DNA from: Adiantum capillus-veneris
Taxonomy: Eukaryota; Streptophyta; Polypodiopsida; Polypodiales; Pteridaceae
Length of the DNA: 64,000 bases
Assembly (NCBI GenBank): GCA_014529385.2
Contig: CM043958.1
Span: 140,454,234-140,518,233 of the forward strand
Direction: 5' to 3'
A program made the position numbers and the translations under genes. A model generated the notes under the pieces. That model did not search any database, was not told where the DNA came from, and saw nothing but the letters and a program-made list of their open reading frames with translations. This document shows, piece after piece, positions 1 to 11,079 of this stretch; position 1 is the first letter of the stretch, and every line of letters starts with the position of its first letter.

Positions 1-1030
1 TAGCAAACCGGAAAATCCATTGTTCCGTCTCCAGGTTGAGCTAGAAAACTTCCAATGGCATATGCTGATGCATCAATGTGCACATCGAATATCTTTTCCC
101 AATCTGGTGCCTTTAGTACAGGTGCTGATATAAGGTCTTCCATCAGCTTTTGGAATGAAGTTTCACACTCCTTGGTCCACTCGAAATTGACTAGCAAACA
201 ATACAGAGGTTGTGCGATAACCGCATACATGTATATGAATCTTCGATAATATCCGCAGTGTCCCATGAAGGATTGCACTTGTTTCGCATTAGTAGGCCTG
301 GGTAGGTCTACAATGACTTTGACTTTGTCTAGGTCTGTGGTTATGCCATTTCTTGAGACAATGTGTCCTAAGATTCGTCCTTGCTTAACCATGAATACAC
401 ACTTTTCTGGGTTAACACAGATTCGATATGTCCTGCACTTTTCAAAGACCTTTTGCAAATGGTCAATATGTTCCTCTCATAGAAGAGAGTGTACACACAA
501 GTCATCCATGTAAATTTCTAAGAATATTCTGAGGTATTCTTTGAATGCGTGGGTCATTAACCTTTGGAAAGTGACTGGTGCATTAGTTAATCCAAATGGC
601 ATAACTCGATACGCATAAATCCCCCATTCTGTGGCAAACGCTGTTTTGTGTTGATCCTTCCTTGCTATTGCCAGTTGGTTGTCCTTGCTATTGCCAGTTG
701 GTTGTATCCTGAAAACCCATCCAGAAAGGAATAAGCCCGTTTCCCGGCCACTCGCTCAAGTACATATTCTGTGATTGACAAGGGATAATTATCCCTTATG
801 GTTGCTGCATTCACCTTCTTGAGGTTTACACAAACTCAACTTTTTTCATTCTTTTGTAGAACCACCACAATGGGTGACACCCAATCTGTATGTTCAATCT
901 CATAGATGAGTTCCGCTTCCATCAGTTTATCAATCTCTTCTTTGATTCGTTTAGCAAATGTGTCATTATATGTATAAGGACGTTGTTTGCTAGGTTTTGC
1001 ACCGATTCCAAAGGAATTGTATGTTGACAT
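1..1030 (-). pseudogene. gypsy reverse transcriptase (C-terminal part outside window)
   Basis: The minus strand encodes the RT start WVSPIVVVLQKNEKS at about 880-836, then after an in-frame stop a stretch like VCVN..KVNAATIRDNYPLSI and, further on, the catalytic box YMDDLCVHS near 513-488. RT copies RNA into DNA in the retrotransposon particle. Bases 660-706 hold a 23-bp direct duplication, which shifts the frame inside the fingers/palm region. The bases nearest position 1 read as the start of the RNase H domain (VHIDASAYAIG). The stop and the 23-bp duplication show that this polymerase is dead. Confidence 0.85.
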
Positions 1031-1441
1031 ATCAACGGATCAACTCCTTTGAGGTCTTCATAGGACCAAGCGAACACATCTTTATACTTCTTGAGAAGTT
1101 GTGTTAGTTGTTCTTCCTCTTCAGGCTCTAAATCGTTAGCTATATAGACCGGCTGAGGCTTTTCACCTGGTTCTGCGAGGTCTATCTTTTTGCATTTTCA
1201 AGCCCATCGTAGGATTCTTGGTTGGTTCTTCCCTAACTGGTGGTGTCATTATGATTTTTCTATCCTAGATAGTAAATTTCCGATAGTGTGATGGTACATT
1301 CATGTTCCCCTTTTCTGACTCCTCTTTACCATCGCTATCTTCTTCAGTGGTCCATATCTCTCTCAAAGATCGTTTTAGTTCTTGGTATTTTTGTTTACGC
1401 TCCAATTTGGTCCACTGTTGGTCTTTTGTTGTTTCTTTTTT

Positions 1442-2281
1442 TTATTCTTGAGATTTTTGTGATTTTGTTTTGGTTTTAGCTTTTCGTACCTGTTTTATTT
1501 CCTCTCGCATTCTTTCTATTCGATTTTTTGAGAATCTTCCTGATATTTGATCTTTTACACAATCCTCTGCTTTTACAAGCATCAAATAGTGAGTTTTACC
1601 TTTTATCCTTGGCATCAGGTTCTCTCTCGCTTTGTTTCCTGCTCGTTTCCTCTTATAGCGTTCTTGGCGTCTAGGGTGTTGATTAGCAAAATCATAAAAC
1701 TTGATATTCTCGGTTTCATTTCCACGCTCACTTGAGGTGTCTGAACACTCATTATTTGCATCATCATTTACTTCCAAATGTTCAAAGGAGTTGTAAAACT
1801 CTTCTTGTTTTGGTGGTTCTACCGTCTCTTTTTCTGGTATAACGCTTACCATGTAATAGGGTAGCACATCATAGCCATCCTTATCGCAAAATTTTGTTGT
1901 TGGACTGTCGGTAATGGTACAGACATCCAATGTTGCTAGTATGTGTTCCCATTCTAGAGGTTCCAAGGCATCTTCAAGGAAAGGTTCCGGAATATACTCC
2001 TTGTCCTCAATTGCTCTTTCTAAGATGCAGTCCTCTCTTCTTAAGCTTTCACAATGTAAAGCTCCGCACATCCATAGCTCTTTTGGTTGCCCTAACCATG
2101 CTGGTAGTTCTGATCCTGCTACTGTAGCCGAATCAAACTCTTCCACCGGTGTTTGGTTTACATCTTTGTAACTATGGTCTTTCAGGTGTATTTTAGTTGT
2201 TGTCTCGCCATGTATGAGGTATATGTGGTCATAAGCCCAATCTTGGATCATCTTCAATTGTCGCATGAATGGTCGTCCCAA
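1442..2281 (-). pseudogene. gypsy pol linker between protease and RT
   Basis: A 279-codon open frame lies directly downstream, on the minus strand, of the protease DSGA motif. It starts MGRPFMRQLKMIQDWAYD, which resembles the C-terminal half of a retropepsin domain followed by the protease-RT spacer of gypsy elements. The middle is acidic (E/D-rich) and the C-terminus is very basic (KQVRKAKTKTKSQKS). No catalytic motif of its own is visible. The position between protease (2994-2407) and RT (1030-1) is the main reason for the call. The ORF ends before the RT frame, so pol is split in this copy. Confidence 0.6.
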
Positions 2282-2406
2282 GATTATCTCATAATTGTTC
2301 TTTTTGTCAAAATCGACTATTGCAAATGTATGCTCATACTTGATTCCGCACGAAGTGACAATGCCAATTGCAGTTTCATTCTGGTAGCCCTCAAAGCTGG
2401 TTTTCC

Positions 2407-2994
2407 CTATTTTTTCCAGATTTCCTTGGTGGCTATAGCAACTCCCGCTCCACTGTCAAGAATAGCCTTGGGAAACACTCCTTGGAATTCTACCGGTAGC
2501 GTAGTGTTTCCGTCTTCTCCCTCACAATATTCTCTAACCTTATTCAATGGTACTGGTCTAGTGTTTAGTTGAGGCCTGTCCAACTCTCTGATCCCTTCTT
2601 GTAGCTTCAAGGTGGGGTCTTTTACTCCAAATTTTTCTAGGCATTTTCCTATTGTGGTCCACATGTTTGGCCTTAACCTTAGGAGTTCTGCTAACGTGAT
2701 TGTGCATGCCACAGGAGTGGATAACAACTCAATCAATCCCTGCGAATCCATTACCTTGTTAGAATAAAGTCTTTGAGATGGGATTGCTCTCACTTCCAAC
2801 TTAGCTTCATACTCTCCTAGGTAAGAGGGTAAGGTTCTCAATGAGTCTGGTTGGCTGTGCCCCGAACTAATAGATCCTTGGTCTCCCCCTTGTGAATGTA
2901 TCTCAAAGTTCATTTGAGACCTTGCCTCAAATTCTTCAATAGGAGGTAAGATCACATTCTTTTCTTTTCTCGTGCTATTCGTGTGGTTACTCAT
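2407..2994 (-). pseudogene. gypsy aspartic protease region
   Basis: The 195-codon frame ends with VFPKAILDSGAGVAIATKEIWKK. D-S-G-A is the retropepsin active-site triad with its flap-side context (AILDSGAGVAIA), and the dimeric enzyme of this family cleaves Gag-Pol. The upstream 150 residues are a Gag-protease linker with no motif I recognise. The frame breaks directly after the active site and continues in the next minus-strand ORF (2281-1442). Frameshifts on both sides suggest decay rather than programmed shifting. Confidence 0.75.
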
Positions 2995-5900
2995 CCTATT
3001 AGCCCGTTGGCCTCACGGATTTGCTTCCACAGATCATCTAGACCGTTACTGTCCTTACCCATTTCTGCAAATGTTTTAGGCTGGAACCCGTCACTTGCCC
3101 CATCGGTGGTATTTGGCACTATGATAGGCTCTCCTCTGGACTCATAGGCATTAGTGAGTCTTTCCTTTGTTTCCACATGTTTCTCTAAAGTTGGTTGGGT
3201 AGGGGTTGGAGCTGGTGCCTCATGCCAATTTTCAGGTTTACCCAGCGGGTCTTCCATCAATGATTGAGCCGTCTCAATCATCTTTTTACACATATCCAAC
3301 CTCTGTTTTTCTATTTCTACATATGGATAAGTCATCCACCTTTGCTCCTGGGTTTGGTTCTTTTTACGTCGAGCTTCATAAGCTTTTAAAAGTGCATCCA
3401 ACTACTCATTTACCTTGTCTACAAGTACAGATCCTCCTGATCCTGCACTCTTGGGCTCTGCTATTTCCTTGGGTGCTATGGCTGCCGTGGTGTGTGAGCT
3501 TAAGCTAGCTAGATCCTCTAACTGCTCCAATCTGTCCTTGGTATGTTTCAACTCCTCGGATAGAGCTGTTTGCTCACGTTCCTTCCTGGCTTTCCTACGC
3601 GCTTTTCTAGCTTTCCAAGTGCTTCTCTGATTTTTCGTTTCTGAACTTTGGGCATCGGTTTTTGGTTCTTCAACTATGGGTTCATTCGTCCTTCTTTGAG
3701 CTTGGGCCCGTGTTACCACCTGAATAGGTATGATTGTTTCATTTTCCGATCCTCCACTGGAAGGTACTGTTTCTAACATATTCAAGGTGGTTTTTGCTCC
3801 TTTGCTCGGGTTTTAGGGCAATCAGGAATCAAATGAGTAATTCCACATTCTGGGAAATACGCATTGACTCTAATGATTTCATCATGAGGATAGTCTCTCA
3901 GCCAATGGTCTCCTCCACACTTGTAACAGGGTCCCTTGGGTTATTGAGGTGCTCCTTGAGCTTCTCTTTGTTGGTAAGCATGCCTCTGTCTGCCCATGCC
4001 TCCATTGGCTATGAACATCAATGTTCGTTCATCTAGGCTATATCTTCCTTCTCCTGCTGCCTGTGTAGCAATTGGTGGTCCTTGATTTCCTATCATGCTC
4101 CATGGTTCTGGTGTCGAGGGTTCTTCCGGTGGATAATAGACAGGCTTTGCCGCATATCCCTTTGGATCTTCATAATATGCATGCATAGGCACCAAAGCAT
4201 TCTCCTCTGATTCAGTTACTGTTGGTGTGTATCTCATACCAACTGGTCGTAATCTTGGTAGGGGTGGTTGTTGCCCCAACACCGGTTGTGGTCTTTCTAC
4301 ACCTACAGGTCCTGGTAAGTTGCTTGCTTGATATCTAGGCATCGGTGGAACTTGAGGGGAATCTACTGGGGCTTGGGGAGCGTAAAGTCTCTCTCTCACA
4401 TATCCCTTGTTATAATAACATTCCTTGGTCCCATGGTTTGTCCATTTTTGTTCAATAGCACACCACTTGGGCTATTTAGCTTGGGGTTTGGCATACAAGT
4501 TGATGTTTTTTAGCACTTCATCTACAAGCTGCTCCTGATTTACCGCTACTTCTCCTTTTGGTGCTGTCTTAGAAGACTTGCTGCCACTTTGCTGTGAAGA
4601 CGAATTGTCATCAAGGTCCTTGAACTCCCCCTCTTTGTAGACCGCACAATTGTCCACAAGGTACAGAGCCTCCTTGGTCAACTCATTCAATGTCGTGCTC
4701 CTCTTTATATGTAAGTCTTTCTGGAGATCTGCATTCCTTAGTCCTTGGATGAATATCAGCATAAGTCTGGACTGAGTTGGAAGTTCTTCAACAGGACAGA
4801 ACTTAACATATCTTTTTAGTCTTAGGGCTGCCTTTCGTACAGATTCTCCTTCTTTCTGTTTGAATTTATGGATCTGTGAGACAGTACTATGAGCGATTCC
4901 CCTTTGAGATAATTCCTCGATAAACACTGTCAAACACTTCCTCCATCGACTCAAAGTCTCTACGCTCTACAGAGTCAAACCAAGTGGCATCATCATCCTC
5001 TAGGGTTAGTCCAAACCCTGCAAATTGGGTAGGAAAATCTAACACCTCTTTGGCCCTAATTACAAGCACAAAGGCTGCTACATGATCTCTTGGGTCTCTG
5101 CTTCCTGTGTATTTCTTGTTTACCCATTTTTGTACTTGAGAAGGTCTAATCCTTCGATGGTCTACAAAACTCATCATTGGATCTCCCCGTCCTAGTCGAT
5201 ATAACTCCTCAGGCCTTCTGTAATAGGCTGGTTCCTCTCCCAATGGTGCTCCTAAGCCATAATTTCTAACGGTTCTTGCTGGAGGTGGTTCTTCTCTTCG
5301 AACTCATTCCATGGGTGGTCCTCCAGGCTCTGTTGACCCCTGTGTCTTTGGCTTACTCTCTGCCTGATACCTTGAATAGAGTGGTGGTTCTTGCAAATCC
5401 CTGAGCCCTCATGAGGCTTGATAACCATCTCGGTTTTGGTCTGATTCCATTGTTACACTGTGTCAAAGCCATGCCTGCAATGATGGCTGGTTTGCTGGTT
5501 GGTCTTAGCTGTTGAATGCTTGCGATCGGGTGGAATGTGAGGTAGCATCATACTCATCTGAAAAAGGATTCGTTGACTTGCTTGGGGTGTAGGCGGCTCT
5601 TGGCACTTCCTCAGGGGCATATGCTGATGCTCCTGGACCTGTTTCTCTCTCTACTTCCTCTGGGAGAATACGTTGGTATTCTCGTTCGTATCTATCAACA
5701 AAAACTATGCCCTTCCCCGTAGCAGTATCATAAGAGAATAAGTAAAGAACCTTGTCTTTGCTTAATTCGTTTACGTATGGTTCTTTGCTGCGAAAGTAAG
5801 AGACTATACCCTCACTCTCATGCTTGTAGATTCCCACGTTTTCGTTATAAGTTGGAACCCTAGTTGTTTTCTTATCATACATAAAAATAGCTCCAGGCCG

Positions 5901-6436
5901 ATCAATGTTTGATGGCGGTTCTTGAGTCTCTGAAATCATTTTCCCTTTTGCCACGTTATCTCCATATCTGTTGTATCTTCAGGGTTACTAACTATTAAAT
6001 AGTGGTTTCCCTTTTCATCTCGGAATCTATCTCCATCATCATACACTCGGATTATCTCCAATCTTTGAGCTGGCCTCTCTTCGATACAAATGCACTTGCG
6101 GCCTCGATAGTCAGAATAGACTAGGGCTCCTCTCGAGTTTGTTCACTCCAAGAAGATCACCGTGAGTTTGGAATCACTCAAAGGATTTTGGGAGGTTCTT
6201 CCTCCTCGCATAGGTCCCTCATAGGTGAAACCTCCTGGCTGTTGACTACCCATCATGAAGAAAGATTTGTCTGACAAAGTGTCAGTATCACTACCTTCTT
6301 TAATAATCGGTGCTACCGGATCTAGCCTTGCTTGAGTTACACTCTCTTCGGTGGACACTAAGCTACCTTGGTCACCTGCCACCTTCTGGTCTCTAACAAT
6401 GTATCTTCCTGATCTTAAATTCATCAAACTTATCAA
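2991..6436 (-). pseudogene. gypsy gag region, several broken frames with zinc-knuckle remnant
   Basis: Minus-strand ORFs at 6436-6143, 5954-5505, 5243-4887, 4954-4472, 4399-3941, 3785-3402 and 3401-2991 together make a gag-sized region. The 5243-4472 part has the retrotransposon gag pattern (WVNKKYTGSRDPRDHVAAFV, then FKQKEGESVRKAALRLKRYV and LMLIFIQGLRNADLQKDL). Near 3945-3905 the minus strand reads PCYKCGGDHWLRDYP, a CCHC zinc knuckle in which the last Cys position is Tyr. The stretch 4399-3941 is Pro-rich. The 3785-3402 ORF is Lys/Arg/Glu-rich and probably coiled coil. Gag would form the particle shell; multiple shifts mean it cannot do so here. Confidence 0.75.
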
Positions 6437-6846
6437 TGCAATTTATCACAAATCCAACCACTCACCTGGCAAAGGTCAGTTTCTGCTCAACTTCTTGCTT
6501 TGTTGCTGAATATATCTGTACATAAGCATTTAAATTTTGGCAATTTGAATCAAAGCATTTATCTGTTAGGGGTTATCTTAGTAATGATTGGTATAACTGG
6601 AGAGTTAATCTCTACCACTACTATATTTTATACACTACTGATGTTCTGGATTAGGTTTGCTAATCTGAAACAATACTACCCTCAGATATTGGTCAATTTA
6701 CGCGAAAAAGTCTGAATTCAGTATTTGCTTCGTCAAGTGGGCAAACAAGGTCCAAATTCACTTCTGAAAGAAGTTCTGGAACCCTTAAGCCAAATGAAAT
6801 CTCACTGTCTATACCACGTCAAATTTTCCTTGCAGTATGCCCCAAT

Positions 6847-6870
6847 AGACATCCTACGCGTAGGATGTCT
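6847..6870. repeat. 24-bp perfect palindrome, copy 1
   Basis: The left arm AGACATCCTACG is followed directly by its exact reverse complement. It could form a 12-bp stem in the leader RNA or be a dyad protein site. Confidence 0.9.
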
Positions 6871-7122
6871 CCTGTTGGATTTTGCCTGGATTTTTGCATT
6901 GTTGTTTCCCCTTGTTGTGCTGAGCCTACAGCTGCTTTTACTTTTTGGTTTGGACACCTATTAGTTGGTCAATGAGTCAGAGATCTGTTCCGACGGCCTG
7001 TAGCTGGTATTGATCAGTCTAATCAACTCCAAATTGGACCAAAATTGACTAGGAGGCTTGCCTTAGGCTATATAAAACCTTACTATGCTCAAAGTCAAAG
7101 TCTGGCTTCATTTTCTTGCATT

Positions 7123-7146
7123 AGACATCCTACACGTAGGATGTCT
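7123..7146. repeat. 24-bp palindrome, copy 2
   Basis: Same arms as copy 1, with the centre reading AC instead of CG, so only the central pair is mismatched. Confidence 0.9.
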
Positions 7147-7247
7147 TTTTCATCAGAATGGCTTCAAACTCAATGCCCATGCTCTCCTTGAGTTTCTAAT
7201 CACTTTGGTATACTCAGAATTCATTTTGGAGTCCCAAATCACTAAGA

Positions 7248-7271
7248 AGACATCCTACGCGTAGGATGTCT
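7248..7271. repeat. 24-bp perfect palindrome, copy 3
   Basis: Identical in all 24 bases to copy 1, about 400 bp away from it, while the sequence around the two copies differs. Confidence 0.9.
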
Positions 7272-7689
7272 TTTTGGCCTGTTTGACCCCAGATTTGTCC
7301 CACAGCTTCCCCTTGATGTCAGTAACCCAGTGGTATGCTTAGATTTTGGTTTGGATGTCAAAAGTCCCAAATTTCAGTTGTTTTTGTTTTTTCAGTCAAA
7401 AGTGCTAAAGTCCACTTTGAATCCAATTTTCTTACCCAAATGAGGTGAAACCCCTTTCAGTCACTCAATATATCATCCAAGACATGCTCATGCAGCCATC
7501 TTATGGTTTTGGTCTCAAAATAATGTTTTGGCACTATTTGGGTAGGATGTCTGGTAATTTCAGTCTATCTGGCTTTATCCTGTCAAGATATGGCTAAATT
7601 TCCACTTTACAGTTGAAATTAGGGTAAACCCTACCTTCAGAACACACTGGTCAACTCAAAATCCAAAAATTCCTCCCATATTAGCCTGT

Positions 7690-7713
7690 AGACATCCTAC
7701 ACGTAGGATATCT
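7690..7713. repeat. 24-bp palindrome, copy 4 (two changes)
   Basis: Central AC as in copy 2, plus GATA instead of GATG in the right arm. Right-arm half-sites (GTAGGATGTCT) also occur at 7542-7552 and, inside the LTR, at about 8615-8625. Confidence 0.85.
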
Positions 7714-8243
7714 CCTGGCTTAAAATTAAATTGTTTTCTAATAGGAATGCTCCTAATGCTCTGTAGATCTATCAGACACACTCACAGTAACTTTTGGACT
7801 TCAATTAGGCTTTCAAACACATTTTTTGCGTCTTTTGCGTCTTTTACAGTCTTGTAATGATTTTACCAAGCAAGTGTACATGCATGAAATGCTCTAGATC
7901 CTAAATCATGATGTCCTACTTACTATACTCCTACCTATCATGTGAAATGGTGATAATGGTGTTATCGGTTGCTTTTTGGCCTCTTCGGACTCTCAAGCTC
8001 TCCTCTCACCGCTTCTACCACTCCAACTCCTACTCTAGAACTCAACTACCACCTAAAACTACCTAAGTCTACCTCATCTACCTAAGTCGAAGGATCTAGG
8101 CCAGACACACGCCTCCTAGACACCCTCTAAGACCTAGAGAGTCCTCCACCCTCTGATCCTATCTAAATGTAAAGTGACACTCTTGGCAAGCCAAAAATCC
8201 CAATCCTCCAGGATGAGTCTCGGTCACCTACCTAAGGTTTTCG

Positions 8244-8261
8244 TCCCCGGCAGCGGCGCCA
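8244..8261 (-). other. primer binding site of the 5' gypsy element
   Basis: On the minus strand the 18 bases begin TGGCGCCGCTGCCGGGGA, one base after the LTR end at 8263. They start with TGG, the complement of a tRNA CCA tail. This form is typical of Athila/Tat-type plant gypsy elements and is usually assigned to tRNA-Asp; I give the tRNA identity as tentative. Confidence 0.8.
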
Positions 8262-8262
8262 A

Positions 8263-9203
8263 TGTTGGACGGATACGCCGCGACGAACGTCAGCACAGCG
8301 AGAACTCACCTAACATGTAATGTCAGCTAAGGACGAAGCTCGATCCACAGACGCGTGGAAGCAAGCATAAGGTGTCAACCTACACTCGACCGACTCCTAA
8401 CTAATTCCTACAGAGGTCTCTATCAATTGTCTAAGTCACAGCCCTCAAGAGTGCATAAGAGGAAACTTCCTACAACGCTTTCTAGAGCCGAACACCCATC
8501 AAACAATCTCGAAACACCATAGAACTTGAAGGAGACCCTACTAATACCAATAGGTCGCTCTCCCTAGGGTCTATGAACCAAAATCCAGACCCAAAACACC
8601 CGGTGCAGAAACACGTAGGATGTCTGGCCAAAATCTGCAAGTCTTCGTTTTCAAAATCTAAAGTGCCTAATGTGTAGTTCTCCTCAATGTGAACGCGTGG
8701 ATATGCTGCAATGCAAAATCGGACAACATATACTCACCCAAACACCCGATGAAGCTCGTAGAAGAAGCTCGCAAGACCGGACTGTACGCGCGCAATGTAG
8801 GTATCGGTGCATAGCTCTCATCGGGGGCAACACACTGCACCTCTCCGCACTCAATTCCAACCACCAGAGCACACGTAGCGTCAAGATGAAGCTCATACAC
8901 TCTCTCTCTCTCGTACACAGTACGCTCACTCACAGACTTCAAACTTGCTTTTTAAAATGACAAAAGGTTTTTTTCATTAAGGTCAAAAAGTGGTATATAT
9001 ACCTTACAATTTCTCAAACCCTAAAGTTCCAAAATCAACCATCTACTCAATCTAACTATCAAAACTGGAATACAATCTGGAAACTTCTGTAAGTCCCAAT
9101 AATTACAAGGTGAAAAATCAGGTTTTCCTTAATGAATGAATAATTACAAAAACTAAGAGTCCTCCGAGTAGTTACTACCGTGGGATGTGTCCAACTTCTA
9201 ACA
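8263..9203 (-). repeat. 5' LTR of the window-start gypsy element (941 bp)
   Basis: On the plus strand it opens TGTTGGACGG next to the primer site and closes TTCTAACA, so in element orientation it begins TGTTAGAAGTTGGAC and ends GTCCAACA. This is the canonical TG...CA with short inverted ends. A TATA-like GGTATATATACC lies at 8992-9003 in the promoter position of the U3. The small ORFs around 8667-8960 read both strands of the LTR and are not genes. The outer target-site copy would be AACGG, but the partner LTR is outside the window. Confidence 0.8.
8992..9003 (-). promoter_or_regulatory. TATA-like box in the gypsy LTR
   Basis: GGTATATATACC, self-complementary, lies about 210 bp inside the LTR start in element orientation. 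A role as core promoter is inferred from position only. Confidence 0.45.
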
Positions 9204-10252
9204 AACGGGAAAACTCAGTGGATTTCAGAGAATTTTAGCATTCCTCTCATTGACAAGCAAAGAGTGGTTCCCTTGGAAAACAAAGAACATGGATTGTATG
9301 TTTCTAGAATGTTAAGGAGGCATGTTTAGTGTCAAGGTGGTCGAATTCCAAGAACCCCTAGATGCTGGGCAAAGAGGGTAAGATGTAGTGCAATTCACAG
9401 TAAGTAGAGTCAAGTTGCATCAACCTATAAGGAAAGTTGATCTTTGCAAGCGGTGTTGAATCCCATCTACCCATGGCATGATAACCACACAATGTTGATC
9501 TGACTTTAAGAATCCTCAGATGCTGGGCAAAGAGAGAAAAATGTAGTGCGATTCAGGGGGAGTAGAGTGAGGTTATGTTGACTTGTAAGGAAAGACTATA
9601 TAAGAAAGTGGTTTTTAATCCTATCTAGCGATGAAGTGATCACCACACATCATTGATCTCGCTCCGTTTGGATCATCGTAGCCCCAATAGTTGGCACCAA
9701 AGGGAAAATGCAAAAAATTTCAAAGTTTTAGCATTCCTCTCATTGGAGGGGGACGAGTGGTTCCCTTGGCAACCAAAGCACATGAATTGCATGTTTCTAG
9801 AGTGTTGAGAGGCATCTTTAGTGTCAAGGTGGTCAAACACCAAGAACCAGCAGATGTTGGGCAAAGAGGAAAAAATATAGTGTGATTGAGAGGGAGTATG
9901 AGAGGGAGTAGAGTGAGGTTGCATTAGCATGTAAGGAAATACTATCTAAGAAAGTGGTGTTGGATCCCCTCTACCCATGGCATGAGAAACACACACCGTT
10001 GATCTGAATTTGTTTGGATCACCATAGCTCCAAGAGTCGAAACTGTTGGGAAAACGCAATGGATTTTAGAGAATTTTAGCATTCCTCTCATTGGAAAGCA
10101 ATGAGTGGTTCCCTTAGCAAATGAAGCACATGGATTTCATATTTGTAAAGTTTTGAAAAGGCATGTTTAGTGTCAAGGTGGTCGAACGCCAAGAACCCTT
10201 AGATGTTGGGCAAAAAAGGAAAGATGCAATGAAATTCACATGGAGTAGTGTA

Positions 10253-10255
<3 letters not shown>
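9204..10255. repeat. degenerate tandem repeat, about three and a half units
   Basis: The words TTTTAGCATTCCTCTCATTG, GAGTGGTTCCCTT, GCATGTTTAGTGTCAAGGTG and GATGTTGGGCAAAGAGG recur in the same order starting near 9230, 9725 and 10070, with a partial unit near 9500-9660 that has only the later words. The last two full units are about 350 bp apart. The array begins directly at the LTR edge and ends in a CT microsatellite. No long ORF is kept between units, so I treat it as non-coding. Confidence 0.7.

Positions 10256-10343
<88 letters not shown>
10256..10343. repeat. (CT)n microsatellite, about 88 bp
   Basis: Uninterrupted CT dinucleotides. Open frames across it are Ser-Leu or Arg-Glu runs and are not genes. 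From 10344 to about 11080 I see no gene or clear repeat. Confidence 0.98.
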
Positions 10344-10345
<2 letters not shown>

Positions 10346-11079
10346 TTGTTCGGGTGCCTTCGCATTGTCAACTTTGACACCATGTGCTATATATGAAAAT
10401 ATGCAAAACGTATGTCAAACTTGTAGCCCTCTTCCACCAACCACCAATTGACTCAGCAAGTGGGGAATTGGGATTTTTCTTGTCCAAATCTGTACTCCCT
10501 TTTGGACAGGAAGGAAGAGGAGGAACAAGAGCTAGGATGTGTACATACATATTCAAGAATAAACCTAGGAACCAAAACACAAGGTAGCTAACCCAACGCC
10601 CAACGCCCAGCCCCCTCATGGAGTCCTATAGCCTCACCATTTGAACATTTGGAAGCTACTCTCTACAATTGTTAAAAATTCATTGACCCCCAATGGAACC
10701 CCCCCATCTACCTCCACTATGCATACTACTCCTTCAAACATGCCTAGTGCTAGAAATAAGTTTTCTTTTACCACAAGATGTGCTCAATCGGCTAAGAATC
10801 TTTTCTATTTTTTTTGTAGGAATTGATTGTGAAAGATGAAGCTAGAAGAAGGAAAATTCCCACCTATGGCAATCCCCCACATTTATTATATGAAATACCC
10901 TAATGCCCCTTTGGACATCATCTTTATAAGCAATTTTATTAGTTTTTTTTCTATGTATTGGAAGGTAATAATGCATGTAAGCTAGGTAATATCTATTTTA
11001 GATATACTTTTTTGGTATGAATTAAGGATAGGGCGTGCAATGACACGGGTGTTTCTTGTTATGAATCATAGCATGTATG

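Larger units (their letters stand above)
6440..8243 (-). other. gypsy 5' leader with repeated palindromes
   Basis: About 1.8 kb separates the first gag frame from the primer site. I see no convincing ORF in it. It holds four copies of a 24-bp inverted repeat (separate entries) and half-sites, and it is otherwise AT-rich with CT-rich stretches near 7980-8150. Long leaders are known in Tat/Athila-type gypsy elements, and this region would be the transcribed 5' untranslated RNA of the element. Confidence 0.6.
1..9203 (-). mobile_element. Ty3/gypsy LTR retrotransposon, 5' part, cut by window start
   Basis: Read on the minus strand this region gives, in order, an LTR (9203-8263), a primer binding site (8261-8244), a long leader, gag-like ORFs, an aspartic protease, a linker and a reverse transcriptase that runs off the window at base 1. 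The order gag-protease-RT and the RT motifs place it in Ty3/gypsy. RNase H is just starting at base 1; integrase and the 3' LTR must lie outside. Frames are broken by stops and shifts, so this copy is inactive. The primer site resembles that of Athila/Tat-type plant gypsy elements, which is a tentative lineage call. Confidence 0.9.

Noticed and set aside
8667-8960. Overlapping ORFs on both strands inside the first LTR
   Set aside because: They lie in non-coding LTR sequence, with no motif and no codon bias.
10163-10396. Ser-Leu and Arg-Glu repeat ORFs over CT tracts (also near 20472-20706 and 26433-26792)
   Set aside because: They are translations of dinucleotide repeats with no other coding evidence.
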